A DNA stretch of 15,379 nt from Lawsonibacter sp. (GTDB taxonomy: Bacteria > Bacillota > Clostridia > Oscillospirales > Oscillospiraceae): NCBI GenBank assembly GCA_022798855.1, contig JAAWNI010000020.1, forward strand, positions 1-15,379. Direction: 5' to 3'. Made by a program: the position numbers and the translations under genes. Position 1 is the first letter of the stretch. Every line of letters starts with the position of its first letter. Below the pieces are notes generated by a model. It saw nothing but the letters and a program-made list of their open reading frames with translations. It was not told the origin of the DNA and made no database searches. Below are positions 1 through 6,157 of the stretch, one piece after another.

Positions 1-110
1 GGCAAGGCGGAGGATGCAGGCGGGCTTGACGCCCGCCAAAGACGACAACGCCGCCCTGTGCTATTTGGACCACCGAACTTTACCGATTTTCAAGTGTGTT
101 GACTATAGCC
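1..110. repeat. possible intergenic repeat fragment at the left edge
   Basis: No convincing gene lies in the first 154 bases. Bases 19-37 form a perfect 7-bp hairpin (GGCGGGC, loop TTGAC, GCCCGCC) next to other short GC-rich mirror segments. The stretch has the look of a mosaic dispersed intergenic repeat, like the one at 4619-4823, but only one partial copy is visible and no terminal repeats can be matched, so this is a guess from style. The ORF crossing it on the plus strand runs antisense into the hydrolase gene and is not supported. Confidence 0.3.
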
Positions 111-111
111 C

Positions 112-130
112 TGCCCCCGCGCGGGGGGCA
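112..130 (-). terminator. GC-rich hairpin downstream of the last M14 gene
   Basis: TGCCCCC and GGGGGCA are perfect 7-bp arms around a five-base loop, about 25 bases past the stop codon of the lipidated M14 hydrolase. On the minus strand no U-run follows, so it is either a weak or Rho-assisted terminator or simply a 3' stabilising stem. It would close the block 4 operon. Confidence 0.3.
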
Positions 131-154
131 AGGCATAGCGGCCGTCTGGCTGAG

Positions 155-1087
155 TTACAGCAGACCGTAATAAGTGAGCACATACTCCACGATATCCAGT
201 TGGTCGCCAATGCGGCGCTCCAGCGGATAGCCCCGGTAAGTCTCCACCGTGATGGTGGGGATATCCAGCTGTGTGGTCACTGTGTTGTTAATGCTGCCCA
301 CGGGGCCGGGACCGTAGAAGTTGAAGCGTTCTGAGCACAGCTCGCCCGTCTCCGTGGCCATCAGCATGTCCAGGTACATGTCGCTCATCTTATCCAGCGA
401 GGTATAGATCAGGGAGCTGCCCAGGAAGTCCCGGTTCTCCGCGTTGGAGCGGGCCTCGTGCAGGTCGAAGAGGAATACTGGGTCCACCCGCTGGATGTCC
501 TGAAAGATGGAGTCAGCCACCCGCTCGGCCATGCTTCCGTCAGGGCTGCCGGGGAAGGAACGGTTCAGGTCCTCCTTTTCCGTCACAAAGCGCACCCGGG
601 GCTCGGCGCTGGCCCCCCAGCGGTTGGCAGGGGCCAGAATGTGGACGGTCCCCGCCTTTATGCCCACCTTCTTTACCAGGTTTCCCGTCATCCAGCCGGC
701 GATTTCGTCCCCGTGGACGCCGGCCACGATATAGATGACAGGGCCCTCCTCCTGGCCTTTCAGCACCACGACCTCGTTCTCGATGTCGGTCCCCTCGGCC
801 AGCTTATAGGTGCTGACCTCTGTGGGATAGTCACAGTCCACAAAGTAGCCGCCGAAATCGGTGGGAACCATCTCCGCCGGGTCAAAGTCATAGGGTGGAT
901 CGATGACCACCTCAGTCCCCAGCTCAGGCCGGTCAATGGCGTCCCGCCGGCCGTACTCCCCACCGCTCTGGGAGGAGCTCCCCGGTTGGGAGGCGTCCTC
1001 CGGCTGAGAGGTGCTTCCGCCCGGGGTTCCCCCGGCGCACCCCGTCAGGGCCAGGGCCAGCAGCAGGCATAGGGCTTGTTTTTTCAT
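155..1087 (-). CDS. lipidated M14-family (AstE/ASPA-like) zinc deacylase/peptidase
   Basis: The 310-residue product has a lipoprotein signal ending in LTGC (Cys17), then a Ser/Gly/Gln-rich linker to about residue 45. The M14 carboxypeptidase-like set is complete: zinc ligands in HGDE (His125, Glu128) and DLHEA (His210), substrate-carboxylate motif NR (Asn175-Arg176), and candidate catalytic Glu282 in TVETYRG. Family members of the succinylglutamate desuccinylase/aspartoacylase branch hydrolyse amide bonds of N-acyl amino acids; the lipid anchor places this one outside the cell, unlike the cytosolic AstE/ASPA. It starts 15 bases after the preceding M14 gene, behind a GGAGG site, so it is the last gene of that operon. 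It is shorter than its two neighbours (377 and 383) and lacks their HQWPDP segment. The substrate may be a gamma-glutamyl or N-acyl-glutamate product; this is inferred from context. Confidence 0.8.
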   Translation of the reverse strand: MKKQALCLLLALALTGCAGGTPGGSTSQPEDASQPGSSSQSGGEYGRRDAIDRPELGTEVVIDPPYDFDPAEMVPTDFGGYFVDCDYPTEVSTYKLAEGTDIENEVVVLKGQEEGPVIYIVAGVHGDEIAGWMTGNLVKKVGIKAGTVHILAPANRWGASAEPRVRFVTEKEDLNRSFPGSPDGSMAERVADSIFQDIQRVDPVFLFDLHEARSNAENRDFLGSSLIYTSLDKMSDMYLDMLMATETGELCSERFNFYGPGPVGSINNTVTTQLDIPTITVETYRGYPLERRIGDQLDIVEYVLTYYGLL

Positions 1088-1102
1088 ATCACACCTCCAA
1101 AT

Positions 1103-2236
1103 TTACTGGGGGGTCAGGTAGGGGCCGATATCCGCCGCCATCTCGCTGTAGGAGGGGACGTTGGTGAACACCATGTTCCCCAGCCCCAGCTCGTTGAAGG
1201 CCACCGCGAACTGGACCACGCCGGTGACGTGGCGGGCGACGCGCTCAGAGATAGAGCGGCCCGCTTCGCTGTAGCCCAGGTCGTACAGCCGGCCGTAGCC
1301 GGACGCTTTCAGATAGTACTTGTCCTTGCCTGTCACTACCATCTCCGCGTTGGTAGCGCCCCGGAGGCGGCCCTGGGAGGGGTTGGACGTCTCCATCAGC
1401 AGGGCCAGCGTCTCGGTAAAATCGCCCAGCTCCCGGTGGGTCAGGCCGTGCAGCCGCTCGGGGGAGGGCTCCAGGCCAATGCTCATCCCCTCCAGCTGCA
1501 TGTTGATCAGCGCCTGGGAGGCCAGGGCCAGAGCGTCCTGATGGGCCACGATGGTGTTGATGGTGGGGTACTCCGGGGAGGCCTCATGGAGGTCCACAGT
1601 GATGGCCACCTTCTCCTGCTGAATGAGCTGGGTCACACCGTAGCTCATCTTCTCGGTGAAGTTGCCGTCGGTGCGGCCGGGGTAGGAGCGGTTGATATTC
1701 CGCGTCTCAGAGCCGGACAGCCGCTGGCCAGAGGTGGCGTGGACGTAAATCTCCGGGTCGGGCCACTGATGGATGGGGTTGGTGGCCCGGGAGCCGAAGC
1801 GGAACCAGCGGTCGCCGCCGGGGGTGCTGATGGTAAACCGCATAGGCGCCCCCTCCTGGGGGTCGGTGCAGGTCATGGCGCTGTTATTGGTCCGGGGGAT
1901 GACATACAGCGTACCCTCCTCCACCACCACGTTCTCAATGAGCAGCACGGCCCCTACCAAACCGGAGGGCTCGTTGGGGTGGGTGCCGCCCAGCACCAGC
2001 ATGGAGTCCCCCTCCTTCTCCCCCTTGAGCACGTATACCTCGGTGTCGCCAGCCGTCCCTTTCAGGCCGGGATACCAGTCGGACAGCATCTTAACCTCGG
2101 TCACGCCGGGGCCCGGGTAGATGGGCTCCACCTCCCGCATGGACAAAAACTGGACCGCCAGGTATCCGATCGCCGCCGCCGCCAGCACCAGCAGGGCCGT
2201 TGCGGACATCCAGCTCTTTTTCACTTCAATTTTCAC
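1103..2236 (-). CDS. membrane-anchored M14-family (AstE/ASPA-like) zinc hydrolase, copy 2
   Basis: A 377-residue protein with one N-terminal membrane helix (about residues 11-31) and an outside catalytic domain. M14 residues are all visible: HPNE (His86, Glu89), DLHEA (His217), NR (Asn182-Arg183) and a METSNP segment with candidate catalytic Glu282. HQWPDPE near 156-162 and LTHRELGD near 265-272 are shared with the hydrolase at 4824-5975, so the two are paralogues. The start is GTG: AAGGAGG lies seven bases upstream and no better in-frame start is near. The stop of the 48-residue gene upstream overlaps this ribosome site, with 12 bases between genes, so translation is probably coupled. The substrate is not known. 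A surface deamidase or peptidase feeding the permease of the same operon is the most economical reading. Confidence 0.8.
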   Translation of the reverse strand: MKIEVKKSWMSATALLVLAAAAIGYLAVQFLSMREVEPIYPGPGVTEVKMLSDWYPGLKGTAGDTEVYVLKGEKEGDSMLVLGGTHPNEPSGLVGAVLLIENVVVEEGTLYVIPRTNNSAMTCTDPQEGAPMRFTISTPGGDRWFRFGSRATNPIHQWPDPEIYVHATSGQRLSGSETRNINRSYPGRTDGNFTEKMSYGVTQLIQQEKVAITVDLHEASPEYPTINTIVAHQDALALASQALINMQLEGMSIGLEPSPERLHGLTHRELGDFTETLALLMETSNPSQGRLRGATNAEMVVTGKDKYYLKASGYGRLYDLGYSEAGRSISERVARHVTGVVQFAVAFNELGLGNMVFTNVPSYSEMAADIGPYLTPQ

Positions 2237-2248
2237 TGTATTACCTCC

Positions 2249-2395
2249 TTACTTGACCAGCAGCAGCCGGAGGACCAGAGGGACGATAACCAGCGCGGCG
2301 TCAATTTGCAGGAGGAGATCCTTCTCCTGAAACATGTTTTTGACGATAAAGGCCAAAAGGAACAGAACCAGTCCCAGATAAATATAAAGTAACAT
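2249..2395 (-). CDS. 48-residue single-helix membrane protein between permease and hydrolase
   Basis: This gene is below usual length cutoffs. It starts at an ATG behind GAGGAGGG, 16 bases after the permease stop, and ends with TAA 12 bases before the hydrolase GTG. The product begins with MLLYIYLGLVLF, giving one hydrophobic helix over residues 1-18. A short charged stretch (KNMFQEKD) follows, then a second hydrophobic segment ending in PLVLRLLLVK. The 51-residue product at 5989-6144 has the same design and the same C-terminal pattern PLxLRxLxxK, and sits in the same place in a paralogous operon. I recognise no family. A small permease subunit or a chaperone or tether linking permease and hydrolase would fit. 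It is too small to be the roughly 160-residue DctQ of classical TRAP transporters. Gene reality is well supported; function is unknown. Confidence 0.75.
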   Translation of the reverse strand: MLLYIYLGLVLFLLAFIVKNMFQEKDLLLQIDAALVIVPLVLRLLLVK

Positions 2396-2411
2396 TGTCT
2401 CCCTCCTCAAA

Positions 2412-3683
2412 TCAAGTCAAAAAGCCCAGCTTGCCGGAAATCAGCAGCGTCACCAGACCGAACAGCACGCACACCACAAAGGGGACGGCGCAGTAGCGCA
2501 GCACCTTGGAATACTTCTGCTCCACGATCTGGGCGGCGTAGTTGCCGGCCAGGGCGGTGGGGGGCATCAGGTCGCCCATGGAGCAGATGAAGGACAGGGC
2601 GGCCGCCAGAACGATCTGGTCGCCGGTGTCCAGCAGGGCCAGCAGGAAGGGGACGCCCAGCACGGAGGCGGCCCCGTAGGAGGACACCGCGCCAAAGGCG
2701 GGCATCACCAGGCAGACAGCGGCGTACAGCAGCGCCAGCCCGAAACCCAGGCAGCTGACCACAATGTAGCCCCGCACGCCGGTGAGGGTCATCACCTGGA
2801 TGAACATGCCCACGCCCATCAGCTTGCCCAGCACGGGCACGGTGGTGCGGATGGCGTCAGAAACCACCGCCACGGGGTTGAACTTCCGGCCAGTAAACAG
2901 GCCGACCACGCCTCCGATGAAGAAGATCAGGGGCATACCCAGATTGGGGAACAGGTTGGGCAGCGCCCGGCCCGCCACCATCAGGGCCACCACTACCAGG
3001 ATGGGAATGTACAGCTTAAAACCGTACTCCTTGCCGATCTCCAGGTTCAGCCCGCCCTTGATCTTGTCGTAGTCCAGATTTTTGCAGTAGCGCAGGCCGA
3101 TGAACAGGACGGTAAAGACGGCGCAGGGCAGCGTCAGGAAGAACAGCGGGCCCTCAAAGCCGATGTAAGGCATGTCCACGCCGCCGGCGATCAGCATGGC
3201 GGGGATGTTGACCGGGGGGGCCGCCATGCCCATGATGGAGCCAATGGCCAGAATGGCCCCCGTCTGAGGGGCGGGAATGCCCATCAGCAGCAGGATCGGC
3301 GCCACAATGGCGCCCGCGGACAGGACCGCCGCCGTGGACGAGCCGGTAATCATGCCGGGAAACATAATAATGAGCATCAGCAGCACCAGCAGAATGGCCG
3401 GAGCCTTGTAGAACTTGGACACGATGACAGCGTTCAGCGCCTCCAGGGCTCCGGACTCCTGAATCACCGTCATGAAGATCATCGCCATGGCGATAATCAG
3501 AATGGTGTCCATATAGACGAAGGTGCCCTCAAACAGGTGGCGCAGGGGGACGCCCGCCCCGCCGGCCAGTGCGCCGGCCAGCGCGCCCGCCACCATGGAC
3601 AGGCTCACCGGCAGCTTGAGCAGGAAGTTCCCCAGCAGGAACACGCCCAGCATGGCCAGAAATACAATCAATTCTTTTTCCAA
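2412..3683 (-). CDS. DctM-like (TRAP large-subunit/IT superfamily) permease, copy 1
   Basis: The product is 423 residues and almost wholly hydrophobic, with about ten or more membrane segments. FPGMITG (108-114) and GMAAPPVNIP (152-161) look like the first re-entrant hairpin, and GDLMPPTALAG (370-380) like the second, as in DctM-type and related ion-coupled carboxylate carriers. I place the start at TTG 3683, where GGGAGG lies eight bases upstream. The in-frame ATG at 3863 is rejected because it lies directly against the terminator hairpin of the preceding gene and would add a hydrophilic tail. The permease at 6158-7462 aligns along the whole length (EGxFxYxD, PGMxTG, PPxxxPxM). No DctP binding protein or DctQ is nearby. 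Import of glutamate, oligo-glutamate or another carboxylate is inferred from neighbours. Confidence 0.75.
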   Translation of the reverse strand: MEKELIVFLAMLGVFLLGNFLLKLPVSLSMVAGALAGALAGGAGVPLRHLFEGTFVYMDTILIIAMAMIFMTVIQESGALEALNAVIVSKFYKAPAILLVLLMLIIMFPGMITGSSTAAVLSAGAIVAPILLLMGIPAPQTGAILAIGSIMGMAAPPVNIPAMLIAGGVDMPYIGFEGPLFFLTLPCAVFTVLFIGLRYCKNLDYDKIKGGLNLEIGKEYGFKLYIPILVVVALMVAGRALPNLFPNLGMPLIFFIGGVVGLFTGRKFNPVAVVSDAIRTTVPVLGKLMGVGMFIQVMTLTGVRGYIVVSCLGFGLALLYAAVCLVMPAFGAVSSYGAASVLGVPFLLALLDTGDQIVLAAALSFICSMGDLMPPTALAGNYAAQIVEQKYSKVLRYCAVPFVVCVLFGLVTLLISGKLGFLT

Positions 3684-3702
3684 ACAAATATCCTCCCTTT
3701 TT

Positions 3703-3711
3703 ATTATATCA
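3703..3711 (-). promoter_or_regulatory. possible extended -10 promoter for block 4
   Basis: On the minus strand TGATATAAT matches an extended -10 (TGn plus TATAAT). No good -35 lies 17 bases upstream. The start point would fall only a few bases before the ribosome site of the permease, giving a very short leader; this lowers confidence. Confidence 0.4.
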
Positions 3712-3758
3712 TATTTGGAGTCCGCTTTTCCTCCCGGAACGGCGCACCCCTTGGGGGC

Positions 3759-3815
3759 GTCATTGGTGGACAAGGGGCGGTATGCCCCGTTTGCCGTCCC
3801 TTGTCCATCAATGAC
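3759..3815. repeat. 18-bp inverted repeat ahead of the block 4 permease
   Basis: The arms at 3759-3776 and 3798-3815 are complementary over 18 bases with one mismatch (GTCATTGRTGGACAAGGG as read on the minus strand), and the stem can regain three more pairs after one mismatch, leaving a loop of about 13 bases. It lies between the terminator of the lipoprotein gene and the permease promoter candidate. No U-run follows, so it is not a plain terminator. It may be an operator, a leader structure or a small palindromic repeat. Confidence 0.6.
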
Positions 3816-3826
3816 CGGACTTTTAT

Positions 3827-3860
3827 AAAAGGCCCCGCCTGGGGTCAGACGAGGCCTTTT
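3827..3860 (-). terminator. intrinsic terminator after the small lipoprotein gene
   Basis: As minus-strand RNA, AAAAGGCC and GGCCUUUU form the outer eight pairs, and CGUCUG/CAGGCG continue the stem through G-U wobbles to a four-base loop. The stem ends in UUUUAU. It starts about 20 bases after the TGA at 3881-3883. The A-rich left arm means it could also work for plus-strand transcripts. It separates the lipoprotein gene from the block 4 operon. Confidence 0.75.
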
Positions 3861-3880
3861 CACACTGTCAGCGGATCGGC

Positions 3881-4585
3881 TCAGGCAAAAATCTCCTGGA
3901 GGGGAGTCAGGGCGTCGGCGATGGTGTACAGCAGAGTGATGGGGATGCCGGCGTCGGTGGCTGCGTCGGTGAACTTGCCGTCGTCATTGCCCTCTTCCAC
4001 AACCAGCACGTAGCTGGCACAGCTCAGAGCCATGTCGTTGAACTGGTCGGACAGAGCGCCCCGGCGGGCCGCGCCGCCCAAGTGGGCCGCGATTACGGTG
4101 ATCCCGTTGTCCTTGGCGGTCTTCACAATGGCCTCGGCCCGGGCCAGCTCATCCTCCTGAGAGATGCCGGCCGCGCCCAGGCCCTTGGAGGAGGCGCCGC
4201 TGGCCAGGATGATGGTCTTGTAGCCGGCGGCGTCCTCGGCGCTGGCGGTGGCGTTAAAGGTATAATCCGCGCCCGCCTTCTTCATCAGGGCGTCCAGCAT
4301 GGACACATCGGCGCTCTGGCCGATAGAGGTGATCAACACGGGGCCCTCAGCCTGGTCCTTGGTAAAGGTGCCGTTCTCAGTGACCACCCGGTTGCTCTCG
4401 CTGGTACGGAAGGTGTAGTCGCCGGTGGCGGAAGAGCCGCCGCTGGAAGTGGCGCCGCTGTTGGCGGACTGGTTGCCGCCGGGCTGCTGGCCGCCGTTGC
4501 CGCTGCCATTGGAATCGTTGCCGCAGGCGGTGAGGGCCATAGAGCAGGCCAGGCACAGGGCGAGAAGAGACGCTAACTTTTTCAT
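3881..4585 (-). CDS. small surface lipoprotein with one alpha/beta domain (DUF6305-like?)
   Basis: The 234-residue product has a lipoprotein signal ending in LTAC (Cys21), a Ser/Gly/Asn/Gln linker to about residue 55, and a folded part from about 80 to the end. That part alternates strands and helices: LITSIGQSADVSML (84-97), TIILASGASSKGLG (124-137), ITVIAAHLGGAARRG (162-176), SYVLVVEEGNDDGKF (191-205) and IPITLLYTIADAL (214-226). It resembles what I recall as the DUF6305 family, but this needs a profile search. It is far shorter than a DctP binding protein (about 330). The start ATG sits behind AGGAGG. It stands alone between a structured repeat and a terminator, flanked by the two permease modules, so it may be an accessory ligand-binding protein for one of them. 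No enzyme motif is seen. Confidence 0.7.
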   Translation of the reverse strand: MKKLASLLALCLACSMALTACGNDSNGSGNGGQQPGGNQSANSGATSSGGSSATGDYTFRTSESNRVVTENGTFTKDQAEGPVLITSIGQSADVSMLDALMKKAGADYTFNATASAEDAAGYKTIILASGASSKGLGAAGISQEDELARAEAIVKTAKDNGITVIAAHLGGAARRGALSDQFNDMALSCASYVLVVEEGNDDGKFTDAATDAGIPITLLYTIADALTPLQEIFA

Positions 4586-4618
4586 GTTTAAAATCCTCCT
4601 AACATTTTGAAACAGGTA

Positions 4619-4823
4619 TATTGCGGCCCCAAATCTGGGGGAGCAAACAAATCAGGAACTTAGAACCGGCATTCATAAGCGAAAATGCCGGGTGAACGAG
4701 GAATTTTGCCGCCTCGCAAGGCAAAAAATCGCGGGAATCCTTTGTGGATTTCAAGATTTTTTAACGCCGTAGGGCGGCAAAAGAACCGTTCAGACGGTCG
4801 TTTGAGATTGTGAATACAGGTTC
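4619..4823. repeat. structured intergenic repeat with stacked hairpins
   Basis: The gap between the M14 gene and the lipoprotein is a chain of hairpins: CCGGCATT/AATGCCGG (4666-4673, 4684-4691); a long stem TTTTGCCGCC/GGCGGCAAAA (4704-4713, 4773-4782) enclosing AAAAAATC/GATTTTTT (4723-4730, 4755-4762) and AATCC/GGATT; then ACCGT/ACGGT (4785-4789, 4794-4798) inside AAGAACC/GGTTCTT. The right end touches the hydrolase stop codon. The nested stems with A/T runs on both sides could stop transcription in either direction. The form resembles dispersed repeats I recall from Oscillospiraceae genomes, but only one copy is present here. Confidence 0.5.
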
Positions 4824-5975
4824 TTAGCCCAAGGGCTTCAGGATAGCTTCCAACCCCTTCTCAATCATCTCGTTGGCGTCGGGCAGGCCGCTCACCTTCA
4901 AGGGCTTGTCGGGGTACATCTCGTTGAAGCAGTTGATGATCTCCTTGCTGATGCTCATATGATAGGCGGTCCGCTTCTCAATGGGCCAGCCCTCCTCGGT
5001 GAACTCATACGCGCCGCCGAACAGGCCGGCCTGATGCATCGCAAGGTAGTTGGGGGAGACGCCGTCCTTAAACAGCTCCTCAGTGATCTTGTCGTGGTAT
5101 CCGCCCATCACCGGGTTGCATGTCTCGAACAGGGTGCACAGGGCCTTGGTGTTGTCGCCCAGCCCCCGGTGGGACAGGCCATAGGAGGTCTGTCCGGAGA
5201 TCTCCATCTTGAGGGGCAGGTTGTTGATGACGCAGTTCATCACCGCGCTGGAGCCCAAAGGCATGGCGTTTTCGTGGACCACCAGGTAGTTGACCAGCTT
5301 GGTGGACTCCGCCCCCGCCTCGTGGCCGTCGAAGATAAAGTCGATGTTCTCGGTGTTGATAAAGTTATAGATGGCGTAGCAGGTCGCCTCGGTGAGGTAG
5401 CCGTCGGCCACGCCGGGGTGGTTCCGGTTCAGGTTGCGTATCTCGGCGATTTCGTCGTGCTTCAGCTCACGCTTGGAGGTGTTCAGGTGGTAATTGGGGT
5501 CGGGCCACTGGTGGACGGGGTTGCTCAGACGGGTGCCCACCCGGAACTCCCGGACGCCGCCGCCCGCCAGGTCGAAAGTCATCTTGCCGATCTGGCCCCG
5601 CAGGGGCTGGGTGTGGGAGTAGCCGCTGTTGTTGGCGTGGACCATCACATACAGGGTGCCCGCCTCGCACTTGACGTTCTCCAGATAAACCACCGCGTTC
5701 AGCATGGAGGCCACCTCATTGGTGTGGGTGCCGCCGTAGATCAGGGCCTTTCCGCCGGGGACGCCGCTGTCAAAGACATAGATATCCACATCGTTGACAG
5801 TGCCCTTCAGATTGGGGTTGTAGTCGCTGAGCTTGATCACGCCGGTGATGTTAGGGTTTCCGGTGTAGTAGACGTCATCCTTCTGCTGGGCCAGGAACTG
5901 GCTGCCGGCAATGGCGCAGAGGAGCGCCACTGCGAGCAGAACCCCCACATTCCGGATCAGTTGGTTATTTTTCAT
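4824..5975 (-). CDS. membrane-anchored M14-family (AstE/ASPA-like) zinc hydrolase, copy 1
   Basis: A 383-residue protein with an N-terminal membrane helix (about 9-28) that should hold the catalytic domain outside the membrane. The full M14 set is visible: HTNE (His84, Glu87), DGHEA (His218), NR (Asn183-Arg184) and FETCNP (candidate catalytic Glu284). It shares HQWPDP (155-160), the LSHRGLGD segment and overall length with the hydrolase at 1103-2236. Known relatives deacylate N-acyl amino acids; the phage PGA hydrolase PghP also has an M14-like zinc fold, so cleavage of gamma-glutamyl bonds is possible. It begins 13 bases after the 51-residue membrane-protein gene, behind a G-rich ribosome site (AGGGGGG), which suggests coupled translation. 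Family and catalytic residues are firm; the substrate is inferred. Confidence 0.8.
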   Translation of the reverse strand: MKNNQLIRNVGVLLAVALLCAIAGSQFLAQQKDDVYYTGNPNITGVIKLSDYNPNLKGTVNDVDIYVFDSGVPGGKALIYGGTHTNEVASMLNAVVYLENVKCEAGTLYVMVHANNSGYSHTQPLRGQIGKMTFDLAGGGVREFRVGTRLSNPVHQWPDPNYHLNTSKRELKHDEIAEIRNLNRNHPGVADGYLTEATCYAIYNFINTENIDFIFDGHEAGAESTKLVNYLVVHENAMPLGSSAVMNCVINNLPLKMEISGQTSYGLSHRGLGDNTKALCTLFETCNPVMGGYHDKITEELFKDGVSPNYLAMHQAGLFGGAYEFTEEGWPIEKRTAYHMSISKEIINCFNEMYPDKPLKVSGLPDANEMIEKGLEAILKPLG

Positions 5976-5988
5976 CCGCTTCGCCCCC

Positions 5989-6144
5989 CTACTTAATCAT
6001 CAGAGCACGCAGGATTAAAGGAATGCTGACTATCCCCAGGTTCACCGCCTGGGCAAAGGACTTCTCCCGCACGATGTCCCAAACGACAACCAGCGCCAGA
6101 ACCGCAACAATGATGCGGTAAATGACATACAGAGCTGTAATCAT
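5989..6144 (-). CDS. 51-residue single-helix membrane protein between permease and hydrolase
   Basis: The ATG at 6144 follows TAAGGAGG with good spacing, 13 bases after the permease stop; the TAG stop is 13 bases before the hydrolase ATG. The product has one clear membrane helix (residues 4-24, rich in Ile, Val, Leu), a charged middle (WDIVREKS) and a hydrophobic end closing with IPLILRALMIK. Aligned without gaps at the C-terminus with the 48-residue product at 2249-2395, about ten of the last 32 residues are identical, including EK, P-L-x-L-R and the final Lys. Conserved position, ribosome site and residues across two diverged modules make this a real gene. I know no family for it. A permease subunit or assembly factor is the likeliest role. 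Confidence 0.75.
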   Translation of the reverse strand: MITALYVIYRIIVAVLALVVVWDIVREKSFAQAVNLGIVSIPLILRALMIK

Positions 6145-6157
6145 ATCCTGTACCTCC

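Noticed and set aside
1076..2392. Plus-strand open frame of 438 codons
   Set aside because: It lies antisense to the M14 hydrolase and its micro-protein gene, has His/Gly/Val-rich composition typical of shadow frames in GC-rich DNA, no ribosome site and no recognisable domain.
2249..2395. Reading the micro-proteins as DctQ subunits of a TRAP transporter
   Set aside because: DctQ has four helices and about 160 residues; these have 48 and 51 residues and one clear helix, with no DctP gene nearby.
3684..3863. N-terminal extension of the permease to ATG 3863
   Set aside because: The extension would start directly against a terminator hairpin, cross the inverted repeat, and add a hydrophilic tail unlike the paralogue. 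The TTG at 3683 has a well-spaced ribosome site.
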